Of a DNA stretch of 24,783 nt, positions 15,319-22,661 are shown one piece after another. The translations under genes were made by a program, and so were the position numbers. A model generated the notes under the pieces. The model had not been told where the DNA came from. It made no database searches and saw nothing but the letters and a program-made list of their open reading frames with translations. Source of the DNA: Sva-07 sp964549065 (GTDB taxonomy: Bacteria > Actinomycetota > Acidimicrobiia > Acidimicrobiales > Ilumatobacteraceae); the NCBI GenBank assembly GCA_964549065.1, contig CAZJUC010000021.1, forward strand, positions 1 to 24,783, written 5' to 3'. Within the stretch, counting starts at the first letter, position 1, and each line of letters opens with the position of its first letter.

Positions 15319-15980
15319 CGCCAGCGAGTGGACCGCCGCCGACCGGGCCCGAAACGCCGTCGATCGGCCTCCTGGAGGGGCTCGCCACCACCCGCGCGAT
15401 CAGGCGCTACACCGATGCACCGATCCCCGACGCCGACCTCGAGCAGATCCTGTGGCACGCGGGTCGGGCACCGTCGGGCTCGAACCGCCAGCCGTTCCGT
15501 TTCCTGGTGCTTCGCAACGGTCCGACCGCCCGAGACGCCAAACATCTCCTCGGCGAGGCGTTCCGAGCCGGGTGGAACGCCAAGCGCGAGGCCGACGGCT
15601 ATCGGCCGTCGCGCTTCGCCGACTCGATGCAGCGCTACGTCGACCGGTTCGAACGCACCCCGGTGGTCGTCCTCGTCTGTCTCGATCGGTATCGCAGCCC
15701 GTCGCCCTACGAGGGAGCGTCGGTGTACCCCGCCTGCCAGAACCTGCTGCTCGCCGCCCGGGCGCTCGGCTACGGCGGGGCCCTCACCATGTGGCATCTC
15801 GGTGTCGAGGCCGAACTGCGTCGACTCCTCGTCATTCCCGACGACGTGGCGCTCTCGGCGTGCATCACCCTCGGCGTCCCGGAGGGCCACCACGGCCCGG
15901 TGAGACGCAAGCCGCTCGACGAGATCGTCTTCGACGACGCGTGGGGCAACGCCCCGACGTGGCTGGGGCGGCACCGGTAA
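15315..15980 (+). CDS. Nitroreductase family FMN oxidoreductase
   Basis: 221 residues. TTRAIRRYTDAPIPDADLEQIL and HAGRAPSGSNRQPFRFLVL are the N-terminal FMN-phosphate-binding stretches of the nitroreductase fold. The central YPACQNLLLAARALGYGGALT and C-terminal TLGVPEG are also typical. A proline-rich lead of ~15 residues precedes the domain. Family members reduce nitro groups, quinones, flavins or enones with NAD(P)H; the substrate here is unknown. Coupling to the crotonase suggests a shared catabolic or detoxifying step. Its TAA stop forms the start of the next gene's -10 element. Confidence 0.9.
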   Translation: MTPASGPPPTGPETPSIGLLEGLATTRAIRRYTDAPIPDADLEQILWHAGRAPSGSNRQPFRFLVLRNGPTARDAKHLLGEAFRAGWNAKREADGYRPSRFADSMQRYVDRFERTPVVVLVCLDRYRSPSPYEGASVYPACQNLLLAARALGYGGALTMWHLGVEAELRRLLVIPDDVALSACITLGVPEGHHGPVRRKPLDEIVFDDAWGNAPTWLGRHR

Positions 15981-15983
15981 AGT
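15978..15983 (+). promoter_or_regulatory. -10 element (TAAAGT) for the sugar kinase
   Basis: TAAAGT ends 6 bp before the GTG at 15990. Its TAA is also the nitroreductase stop codon. No Shine-Dalgarno sequence is present. Confidence 0.5.
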
Positions 15984-15989
15984 CGGCGC

Positions 15990-17462
15990 GTGCCCCTCGT
16001 CGCCGGTGTCGATTCCTCCACACAGTCCACCAAGATCGAGATCCGCGACCTCGACACCGGCGAGATCGTCTCCGACGCCGCCGCACCGCATCCGCCGGTG
16101 ACGCCCCCGGTGAGCGAGCAGGACCCGCAGTCGTGGTGGGACGCGTTCGGGCGGGCATGGAATCAGGCCCTCGAGGGCGTTCCCGGTGGTGCCGGAGAGG
16201 TGGTGGCGATCAGCGTCGCGGGCCAGCAGCACGCAATGGTGGCGCTCGACGCCGGCGACCGGCCGGTGCACGCTGCCAAGCTGTGGAACGACACCGAGAC
16301 GGCGCCCGACGCCGGCTGGCTGCTCGGCCGGCTCGCGGCGCGCGATGCCGAGGGCCACCGGCTCGACGACGGCACCGCAGCATGGGCCGATGCCGTCGGA
16401 AGTGTGCCGGTGGCCGCCTTCACCGCCACCAAACTCTCGTGGCTGCACCGATCACATCCCGCGGCGTGGGAGCGCATGGCTCGCGTGCTCCTGCCCCACG
16501 ACTACCTGACGCACCGCCTCACCGGCGCCTACACGACCGACCGCGGCGACGCGTCGGGGACCGGGTACTGGTCGCCGTCGACGGGCGAGTACCGCTTCGA
16601 CCTCCTCGCGATCATCGACGCCGAACGTGACTGGACCGATGTCGTTCCCGACGTGCTCGGCCCCCTCGATGTCGCTGGCGAATGGAACGGCATTGCGGTC
16701 GCAGTGGGAACGGGCGACAACATGGCTGCTGCGCTCGGCCTCGGGCTCAGTGCGGGCGATGCCGCGGTCTCGGTGGGCACGTCGGGAACTGCGTTCGCCG
16801 TCGCCGACGCGCCCACGGCCGATCCGTCGGGTGCCGTCGCCGGCTTCGCCGACGCAACCGGTCGGTTCCTGCCGCTGGTGTGCACCTCGAACGCAGCGAA
16901 GGTGCTCGACGCCGTGGCTCGGCTGCTCGGTGTCGACCACGACGAGTTCGACCGGCTCGCGCTGTCGGCGGTCGGTGAGCCGAACACGCCGGTGTTGCTG
17001 CCGTACTTCGATGGCGAGCGCACCCCGAGCCGCCCTGATGCCACCGGTCTGATCGGTGGGTTGCGCAGCGACGTCACCCGCGAGCGGCTCGCGCTGGCGG
17101 CCGTGCAGGGGGTGGCGTGTGGGCTGTTCGACGCGTTCGACGCGCTGCGTTGCTTCGCGCCGGTGACCGGCCGGGTGGTGCTCACCGGTGGCGCTGCGCG
17201 ATCCACTGCGCTGCAGGCTGTGCTCGCCGGGCTGCTCGACGAACCGCTCGTGGTCGCCGCGGTCGACCAAGCAGTCGCGACGGGCGCAGCGGTGCAGGCG
17301 GCAGCGGTCGCGGCCGGGGTCGATCACGCTGCGGTGCAGCGTCGATGGGGCCTCGCAGCGACCGCGACCGCAACGACCGCGACCGCAACGACCGGTATCG
17401 ACGGGGTCGACTCCGGCGATCTCCTCGCCCGCTACGCCCAACTGCGCGACAACACGCGCTGA
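15990..17462 (+). CDS. xylB: FGGY-family carbohydrate kinase, xylulokinase-like
   Basis: 490 residues, usual length for xylulokinase. The N-terminal phosphate loop is GVDSSTQSTK (6-15). ISVAGQQHAMVALD and AKLWNDTETA are the sugar-contact motifs of XylB-type kinases. GTGDNMAAALG contains the catalytic aspartate, SVGTSGTAF is the second phosphate segment and VVLTGGAARS the adenosine motif. It should phosphorylate D-xylulose or a close ketose with ATP. No xylose isomerase or sugar transporter lies nearby, so the exact sugar is open. An Ala/Thr stretch near residues 454-470 is encoded by a 15-bp tandem repeat. The J-domain gene follows after 4 bp. Confidence 0.9.
   Translation: MPLVAGVDSSTQSTKIEIRDLDTGEIVSDAAAPHPPVTPPVSEQDPQSWWDAFGRAWNQALEGVPGGAGEVVAISVAGQQHAMVALDAGDRPVHAAKLWNDTETAPDAGWLLGRLAARDAEGHRLDDGTAAWADAVGSVPVAAFTATKLSWLHRSHPAAWERMARVLLPHDYLTHRLTGAYTTDRGDASGTGYWSPSTGEYRFDLLAIIDAERDWTDVVPDVLGPLDVAGEWNGIAVAVGTGDNMAAALGLGLSAGDAAVSVGTSGTAFAVADAPTADPSGAVAGFADATGRFLPLVCTSNAAKVLDAVARLLGVDHDEFDRLALSAVGEPNTPVLLPYFDGERTPSRPDATGLIGGLRSDVTRERLALAAVQGVACGLFDAFDALRCFAPVTGRVVLTGGAARSTALQAVLAGLLDEPLVVAAVDQAVATGAAVQAAAVAAGVDHAAVQRRWGLAATATATTATATTGIDGVDSGDLLARYAQLRDNTR
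17361..17390 (+). repeat. Perfect 15-bp tandem repeat (two copies) inside the kinase gene
   Basis: ACCGCGACCGCAACG occurs at 17361-17375 and 17376-17390. It encodes TATAT, an Ala/Thr tract just before the last helix. The length is a multiple of three, so copy-number change would keep the frame. Confidence 0.8.
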
Positions 17463-17466
17463 CCCG

Positions 17467-18054
17467 ATGCCCGACCCGTTCGAATCGCTCGGACTCGGAC
17501 CGCACGCCACGGTCGAGGACGTCCGCGCTGCACGCCGTCGCCTGGCGATGGCGCACCACCCGGACCGTGGCGGCGATCCGGCGCAGATGCAGGCGATCAA
17601 CGAAGCCGCCGACGCGGCGTTGGGTGCCATCGGTGCCCCGGCGGAGTCCGTACCGGAGGCCGCCGACGTCTCGGAACGCACTGCGGGCCGGCCCGCCGCA
17701 CCCGGGTCCTCATCGTTGCACGACGAGGACCCGTTGCACGGGGAGGACCACCGGACCGGACTCCGTCGCGATTTCCCGTCGTTCACGGTCGAAGCCCTGC
17801 CGGTGGAGACCTTCGAAGCGATGCTGGTGGTCGCGTCGTGGCTGGGCGAGGTGCTCGACGACGATCCGCCGTACCACCTCGAGACCTACCTGTACGAGCC
17901 GTTCGAGTGTTGGTGCCGCCTCGACGTGGTCCCCGATGCCGGCGCGTCGACCGTGAGCCTGTCCGTCGCTGGGATCGACGGGGCGCCGACGCCCGACGTC
18001 ATCGCCGTCCGCGATGCCTGGGTCGCCAACCTGAACGCCGTCGACTGGATGTAA
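17467..18054 (+). CDS. Small J-domain (DnaJ-like) protein
   Basis: 195 residues. Residues 3-55 form a J-domain: DPFESLGLGPHATVEDVRAARR, then the diagnostic HPD at 31-33 in AHHPDRGGD. This tripeptide stimulates the ATPase of DnaK-type Hsp70s. There is no Gly/Phe region, zinc finger or DnaJ C-terminal domain. After a charged linker (~60-105) comes a ~90-residue domain (FPSFTVEALPVETFEAMLVV to NAVDWM) rich in aromatics and acids, which I do not recognise; it may bind the client. It starts 4 bp after the kinase stop, so is probably cotranscribed with it. The stop codon lies inside a large palindrome. Confidence 0.85.
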   Translation: MPDPFESLGLGPHATVEDVRAARRRLAMAHHPDRGGDPAQMQAINEAADAALGAIGAPAESVPEAADVSERTAGRPAAPGSSSLHDEDPLHGEDHRTGLRRDFPSFTVEALPVETFEAMLVVASWLGEVLDDDPPYHLETYLYEPFECWCRLDVVPDAGASTVSLSVAGIDGAPTPDVIAVRDAWVANLNAVDWM

Positions 18055-18084
18055 CGATTGGTGTCAGACACCAATCGTTACATC
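18048..18084. repeat. Perfect 37-nt palindrome over two convergent stop codons
   Basis: The arm GATGTAACGATTGGTGTC (18048-18065) is followed by one base (A18066) and its exact reverse complement (18067-18084). The left arm contains the TAA stop of the J-domain gene; the right end reaches the TGA stop of the Sua5 gene. An 18-bp stem with a one-base centre could act as a bidirectional terminator. It is markedly AT-richer than its surroundings. The core GGTGTCAGACACC recalls REP-type palindromes, from memory. Confidence 0.9.
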
Positions 18085-19018
18085 ACACCCGGCGGGGAGC
18101 GGCGGCCTTGGTGAGGCGGTCACGGATGGCATGACCGAGACCTTCGGCCGGCGGGAGGACCGCGATCACGGTGCGGACACCGCGGTCGTCGGCGTCGCGC
18201 AACCTGGCGTACAGCTCGCGCGCGTACCGGACCAGGTCGTCGGTGAGGTCGAGGATCTCGGCACCGGCCGTTCCGGCGCGGAGCGCCGTTGCATCATCGG
18301 CGGAGTCGACCAGACGCACCGCTGCCAGCGGGGCATAGTGAGAGACGAGCATCCCGCTGGCGCGGCTGGGCCCCGACGCGTCGGCCAGGTCGCCGTCCAG
18401 CAACCGCCGGACGTCGTCGACCGGGACGCCGCCGGCGCGCAGGATCTGCGGCGGCGAACTCGCACAGTCGACGATCGTGCTCTCGAGGCCGACCGGGCAC
18501 GACCCGCCGTCGAGAATCAGGTCGCGCTGCGGGTCGAGTCGGTCGGCGAGGTCGCGTGCGACGTGCTGCGCGGTGGTCGGACTCACGGCCCCGAACCGGT
18601 TGGCCGACGGGGCGGCCAGGCCGACACCGACCCGTTCGAGCAGCGCCTGGGCCACGGGGTGCGCCGGGACGCGCAGCCCGACCGTGTCGAGGCCACCGGT
18701 GACCACGTCGAGCACACAGGTGGCTCGTGGCACGATCACCGTCAGTGGGCCGGGCCACGCGGCCTCGGCCAACAGTCGCGCCGGGACGGGCACTGCTGAC
18801 GCCCAGGTGTCCAGGTCGTCGATGGAGGCCACGTGCACGATCAGCGGGTGCTCGCCGGGCCGTCCCTTCACCTCGAAGATTCGTGCCACCGCCGCCTCGT
18901 TCGTGGCATCGGCGGCCAATCCGTACACGGTCTCGGTCGGGATGGCCACCAGACCGCCCGCTGCGATCGCCGTCGCCGCACGACCGATGTCGGTGGTGAC
19001 GAGATCGTCGATCGCCAT
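18083..19018 (-). CDS. tsaC: L-threonylcarbamoyladenylate synthase (Sua5/TsaC, long form)
   Basis: 311 residues. It makes threonylcarbamoyl-AMP from threonine, bicarbonate and ATP, the first step of the universal t6A37 modification of ANN-decoding tRNAs. The YrdC domain shows GGLVAIPTETVYGLAADA (21-38), KGRPGEHPLIVHV, SANRFGAVSPTTAQHV and DGGSCPVGLESTIVD. After a GMLVSHYAP linker comes the C-terminal Sua5 domain (~225-311), so this is the long Sua5 form. ATG 19018 is preferred over a TTG six bases earlier. It lies 8 bp after the hydrolase stop, in one operon with it. Confidence 0.94.
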   Translation of the reverse strand: MAIDDLVTTDIGRAATAIAAGGLVAIPTETVYGLAADATNEAAVARIFEVKGRPGEHPLIVHVASIDDLDTWASAVPVPARLLAEAAWPGPLTVIVPRATCVLDVVTGGLDTVGLRVPAHPVAQALLERVGVGLAAPSANRFGAVSPTTAQHVARDLADRLDPQRDLILDGGSCPVGLESTIVDCASSPPQILRAGGVPVDDVRRLLDGDLADASGPSRASGMLVSHYAPLAAVRLVDSADDATALRAGTAGAEILDLTDDLVRYARELYARLRDADDRGVRTVIAVLPPAEGLGHAIRDRLTKAAAPRRV

Positions 19019-19026
19019 GGGCAACG

Positions 19027-19743
19027 TCAGACGGCGTCGAGGAATTCGAGCGCGGCGTCGAAGAAGCCGAACGACTCGGTGGTGGCGAAGTGGTCGACGT
19101 CACGCAGTGTCTCGCAGCGACCGTTCGGGAACGCCGCTGCCAGTTCGTCGCCTGGATGGACGAAGTCCTGATCGCCGACGACCACCAACACCGGGCAGGC
19201 CACCGCCGCGCAGTCGGCGGCAGCGAGCGGCGACGATGGTGGGCGCTTCATGACCGCGGTGAGCGCGGCGATGTCGTTGCCCGGCTGGCTCGCGTACTGC
19301 GTGAACAACCGCACCGTGTTCTCGAGGAGGGCCGGGTCGCCACCCGCAGCGACCGACTCGAGGCCGGCGATGATCGCTCGGGTGCCCGAGTCGTCACGGT
19401 GGAAGACGTTCGATCCGACCCCTGCGAGCACGATCCGGTTGAAATGTCCGGGCTCTGCCGTGGCGAGGCGCAAGAGCGTCATCGCTCCGAGCGAGAAACC
19501 GATCGCGTCGACCGGTCCGTCGGGCAGGGTGGATCTGAGGCGCTCGGTCAGGTCGGCGTATGCCTCGGGCTCGTGCGGCTTCGGTGCCGTGCCGTGTCCG
19601 AGGAGGTCGACCCCGATCACGTCGAGGCCGGCATCTTCGAGCAGTGCAGTGAAGCCGCTGCGCTGCCACGTCGACTCGAACGAGCCGCCCCAACCGTGCA
19701 CGAGGACGACGGGTGGTGCGGGCGGAGCGGACGGAGAGGTCAT
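19027..19743 (-). CDS. Alpha/beta hydrolase
   Basis: 238 residues. VVLVHGWGG (12-20) provides the oxyanion-hole HG; the nucleophile elbow is GFSLG with Ser84. The acid is probably the aspartate in VVVGDQDFVHPGDE and the base His in DVDHFATTE. The lid region between strands 6 and 7 is short. It could be an esterase, lipase or C-C hydrolase; no neighbour narrows this. A -10 element lies 9 bp upstream of the ATG. It is first in a two-gene operon with Sua5/TsaC. Confidence 0.9.
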   Translation of the reverse strand: MTSPSAPPAPPVVLVHGWGGSFESTWQRSGFTALLEDAGLDVIGVDLLGHGTAPKPHEPEAYADLTERLRSTLPDGPVDAIGFSLGAMTLLRLATAEPGHFNRIVLAGVGSNVFHRDDSGTRAIIAGLESVAAGGDPALLENTVRLFTQYASQPGNDIAALTAVMKRPPSSPLAAADCAAVACPVLVVVGDQDFVHPGDELAAAFPNGRCETLRDVDHFATTESFGFFDAALEFLDAV

Positions 19744-19752
19744 GCACGCGCC

Positions 19753-19769
19753 AGGCTAGGCCGTAGCCT
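19753..19769. promoter_or_regulatory. Palindromic divergent -10 elements (hydrolase / guaB1)
   Basis: AGGCTA-GGCCG-TAGCCT reads as TAGCCT on both strands. The minus-strand copy (19758-19753) ends 9 bp before the hydrolase ATG, giving a leaderless start. The plus-strand copy (19764-19769) would start guaB1 with a ~55-nt leader ending in AGGAGGA. Confidence 0.5.
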
Positions 19770-19833
19770 GTGCTCGCTCGTCAAGCGAGTCGAGCCGGTC
19801 TGCCGCGGCCGATCGGCCACAGGAGGAACCCCC

Positions 19834-21264
19834 ATGCGCATGCTTCATCCCGATCCGGGCTTCGATCTGACCTACAACGACGTGTTCATGGTGCCGAGCC
19901 TCTCGGACGTGCCGTCGAGGATGAGCGTCGACCTGCGGACCCCCGACGGCATCGGGACCACGATCCCGCTGGTGGTGTCGAACATGACCGCCGTCGCCGG
20001 TCGGAGGATGGCCGAGACCGTCGCCCGGCGGGGCGGCATCGCGATCCTGCCGCAGGACATCCCCGTCGACGTGGTCGGTCGGGTGATCGACTATGTCAAG
20101 CGTTGCCACACGGTGTTCGAGACGCCGATCACCCTGGGCCCCGACGCCACGATCGCCGACGCGCTGTCGCTGATCCACAAGCGGTCCCACGGTGCGGTGG
20201 TCGTGGTCGACGACGGCGTGCCCGTCGGGGTGTTCACCGAAGGCGACGGGGAGGGCTTCGACCGGTTCACGCAGCTGGTGAACGTGATGAGTTCGAGTCT
20301 GCACATCCTGAGCCCCGACATCGAACCTGCCGACGCGTTCGACCACCTGGGCCGGAACCGCTTGCGGGTCGCTCCGGTGGTCGACGACGGGCAACTGCTC
20401 GGCGTGATCACCCGGGAGGGTGCGTTGCGCTCGACGATCTACGAACCGGCCGTCGACGCCCAGGGCCGGCTGATGGTGGGCGTGGCGGTGGGGATCAACG
20501 GCGATCCAGCAGGACGCGCGAAGGAGCTGGTCGGACACGGCGTCGACGTGCTGGTGATCGACACCGCCCACGGTCACCAGACCCGCACCCTGCAGGCGGT
20601 CGAGGCGGTGCGTACGTCGCTGCCGGACGCGAAGATCGTCGCCGGCAACGTGGTGACCGCCGACGGCACGAGGCAGCTGATCGACGCCGGCGCCGACATC
20701 GTCAAGGTCGGTGTGGGACCCGGAGCCATGTGCACCACCCGGATGATGACCGGTGTCGGTCGACCGCAGTTCTCGGCCGTGCTCGAGTGCGCTGCCGAGG
20801 CAGAACGTTTCGGCCGGCACGTCTGGGCCGACGGCGGCGTCCGCTTTCCCCGCGACGTCGCCTTGGCGCTCGCCGGCGGGGCAGCGAGCGTGATGTTCGG
20901 GTCGTGGCTCGCCGGCACCTACGAGTCGGCGGCCGACACGTTGCGCGATCCCGACGGGCGTCTCTACAAGGAGAGTTTCGGGATGGCGTCGAATCGTGCG
21001 GTCAAGCACCGCACCCGCAGCGATCACGGCTTCGAACGCGCCCGTAAGGAGCTGTTCGAAGAAGGCATCAGCACCTCGCGGATGTACCTCGATCCCGACC
21101 GGCCGAGCGTCGAGGACATCATCGACCAGATCGTCGCCGGACTGCGCTCGGCGTGCACGTACGCAGGCGCGGACACGGTCACGGCACTCCACGAGCGCGC
21201 CGTGGTGGGGGTGCAGAGCACCGCCGGCTACGACGAGGGCCGACCGCTCGGGGTGTCCTGGTGA
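19834..21264 (+). CDS. guaB1: IMP dehydrogenase/GMP reductase family protein GuaB1, with CBS domains
   Basis: 476 residues, the length of mycobacterial GuaB1. The TIM barrel opens with LTYNDVFMVPS and VVSNMTAVAG. A CBS pair is inserted at ~94-200 (ITLGPDATIADALSLIHKRSHGAVVVVDDG, then RLRVAPVVDDGQLLGVI). The barrel resumes with IDTAHGHQ and NVVTADGT. The catalytic loop is GVGPGAMCTTR with Cys300, replacing the GPGSICTTR of canonical IMP dehydrogenase. From memory, mycobacterial GuaB1 acts as a GMP reductase (GMP to IMP, NADPH); I infer the same here. AGGAGGA six bases before ATG 19834 fixes the start; the open frame upstream is non-coding. cmk overlaps its stop (GTGA). Confidence 0.92.
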   Translation: MRMLHPDPGFDLTYNDVFMVPSLSDVPSRMSVDLRTPDGIGTTIPLVVSNMTAVAGRRMAETVARRGGIAILPQDIPVDVVGRVIDYVKRCHTVFETPITLGPDATIADALSLIHKRSHGAVVVVDDGVPVGVFTEGDGEGFDRFTQLVNVMSSSLHILSPDIEPADAFDHLGRNRLRVAPVVDDGQLLGVITREGALRSTIYEPAVDAQGRLMVGVAVGINGDPAGRAKELVGHGVDVLVIDTAHGHQTRTLQAVEAVRTSLPDAKIVAGNVVTADGTRQLIDAGADIVKVGVGPGAMCTTRMMTGVGRPQFSAVLECAAEAERFGRHVWADGGVRFPRDVALALAGGAASVMFGSWLAGTYESAADTLRDPDGRLYKESFGMASNRAVKHRTRSDHGFERARKELFEEGISTSRMYLDPDRPSVEDIIDQIVAGLRSACTYAGADTVTALHERAVVGVQSTAGYDEGRPLGVSW

Positions 21265-21935
21265 GCGCGGCGCATGCGAATGCCCCCGACGCGAAGGCCC
21301 CGGTCGTCGTGGTGGCCATCGACGGGCCGGCGGGAGCGGGCAAGAGCACCGTGGGTCGTGCCGTCGCCGAGCGACTGGGCCTCGACTATCTCGACACCGG
21401 GGCGATGTACCGGGCAGTGACCTTCGCAGCGCTTCGTCGCGGCATCGATCCCGCAGACGCGGACGAGGTCGCGGCGATCGCCGACACGGTCGACATGCGC
21501 CTCGACGGCTCGTCGGTGAGGGTCGACGGCGTCGATGCCACGGTGGAGATCCGCGGCCGTGAGGTGACGGCGGCGGTGAGTTCCGTCGCCGCCAACGGCC
21601 GTGTGCGCAGCGAGTTGGTGCGGCGTCAGCGCTCGTGGGTCGACGAGCACGGTGGCGGTGTGGTCGAGGGCCGAGACATCGGCTCGGTCGTGTTCCCCGA
21701 CGCGACGTTGAAGCTGTTCGTCACCGCATCGCCGCGTGTTCGCGCCGAGCGGCGAGTGGCCGAGATCGGCGGTGACGTCGCCGAGGTCGAGGCGTCGATC
21801 ATCGAACGCGACCGCAAGGACTCGACTCGGGTCGAGAGCCCACTGTTGGAGAGCACCGATGCCGTGGTGGTCGACACGACCGGGGTCGCGGTGGCCGACG
21901 TCGTCGAACGCATCGTGGGTCTGCTGACCGCATGA
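21261..21935 (+). CDS. cmk: Cytidylate kinase
   Basis: 224 residues. It phosphorylates CMP and dCMP to the diphosphates. P-loop GPAGAGKST is at 22-30, the NMP-binding stretch DTGAMYRAVT at 45-54, and EGRDIGSVVFPDA plus the lid RDRKDSTR are as in bacterial Cmk. GTG 21261 overlaps the guaB1 stop and leaves ~15 low-complexity residues before the first strand. Grouping with guaB1 gives a nucleotide-salvage operon; plsC is coupled downstream, as is common in actinobacteria. Confidence 0.95.
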   Translation: MSAAHANAPDAKAPVVVVAIDGPAGAGKSTVGRAVAERLGLDYLDTGAMYRAVTFAALRRGIDPADADEVAAIADTVDMRLDGSSVRVDGVDATVEIRGREVTAAVSSVAANGRVRSELVRRQRSWVDEHGGGVVEGRDIGSVVFPDATLKLFVTASPRVRAERRVAEIGGDVAEVEASIIERDRKDSTRVESPLLESTDAVVVDTTGVAVADVVERIVGLLTA

Positions 21936-22606
21936 GCAAACCGCGTACCAGCTTCGCGTCCGACTCGCGGGCGAGCATGTTGACCTACCGGGTCGTGCGT
22001 TCCCTGGTGTGTTGGTTCACGCTCGCGTTCACGCGCACCAGCATCGACGGACGCGAGCGGTTGCCCGCAAGTGGGCCCTATGTGCTCGCACCGGTGCACC
22101 GCAGCTACGTCGACACGCCGATCGTGGCGTGCGTCACCACCCGTCGCATCCGGTTCATGGGCAAGCAGGAGATGTGGAAGGTGCCGAGGCTCGGCTGGCT
22201 GTTCTCGGCGCTCGGTGCGTTCCCCGTGAACCGCGGATCAGCGGATCGCGAGGCGCTCTCGCGCTGCATCACGGTGCTCGAACACGGCGAGCCGCTGGTG
22301 CTGTTCCCCGAGGGCGAACGCAAAGATGGCCCGCGGGTGCACCCGCTGTTCGACGGGGCGGCGTTCGTCGCGGCTCGTGCCGGTGTGCCGATCGTGCCGG
22401 TGGGCATCGGCGGTTCGGCACGGGTGATGCCCCGTCACGCCAAGATGATCCGCCCGCGCAAGGTGCACGTCGTGATCGGCGAACCGTTCAGCGTCGAAGT
22501 GGGGGAGTCCGGTCGTGCACCGCGCCGTGCGATCACCGAGGCGTCGCAGCGCCTGTCGTCGGAGTTGCAGTACTTGTTCGACCTGGCCGAGGCCCGGGTC
22601 GGCTGA
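21932..22606 (+). CDS. plsC: 1-acylglycerol-3-phosphate O-acyltransferase (PlsC family)
   Basis: 224 residues. The catalytic HX4D is HRSYVD (56-61). The substrate-binding block FMGKQEMWKVPRLGWL, the arginine in FPVNRG and the FPEGER motif (125-130) follow, then VPIVPVGIGG. It should transfer an acyl group to lysophosphatidate in phospholipid synthesis, at the inner membrane face. A short hydrophobic helix near the N-terminus could anchor it. ATGA overlap with cmk. It ends the guaB1-cmk-plsC operon. Confidence 0.93.
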   Translation: MSKPRTSFASDSRASMLTYRVVRSLVCWFTLAFTRTSIDGRERLPASGPYVLAPVHRSYVDTPIVACVTTRRIRFMGKQEMWKVPRLGWLFSALGAFPVNRGSADREALSRCITVLEHGEPLVLFPEGERKDGPRVHPLFDGAAFVAARAGVPIVPVGIGGSARVMPRHAKMIRPRKVHVVIGEPFSVEVGESGRAPRRAITEASQRLSSELQYLFDLAEARVG

Positions 22607-22631
22607 CCCCGGGGTTCCGATCCCCATTTCT

Positions 22632-22654
22632 CGGTCGACTGAGCTCGTCGACTG
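22632..22654. terminator. Hairpin between plsC and PAP2 gene
   Basis: CGGTCGAC (22632-22639) pairs with GTCGACTG (22647-22654), including one G-T pair, around a 7-nt loop. It lies between two convergent stop codons. No T-tract. Confidence 0.4.
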
Positions 22655-22661
22655 TCATGGA

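Noticed and set aside
14997..16448. Long minus-strand open frame across crotonase, nitroreductase and kinase
   Set aside because: It crosses three well-supported plus-strand genes and has no recognisable motif.
17340..17400. Repeat tract in the sugar kinase as part of a CRISPR or mobile element
   Set aside because: Only two 15-bp copies, in frame inside a coding region, with no spacers or target duplications.
18055..18082. tRNA fragment or attachment site at the palindrome
   Set aside because: There is no tRNA gene nearby, no second copy of the sequence in the window and no integrase.
19090..19833. Longer guaB1 frame extending ~248 codons upstream
   Set aside because: It runs antisense through the alpha/beta hydrolase; AGGAGGA before ATG 19834 and the normal GuaB1 length fix the start.
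19756..21192. 478-codon open frame antisense to guaB1
   Set aside because: Shadow of guaB1; His/Arg/Asp-rich with no domain.
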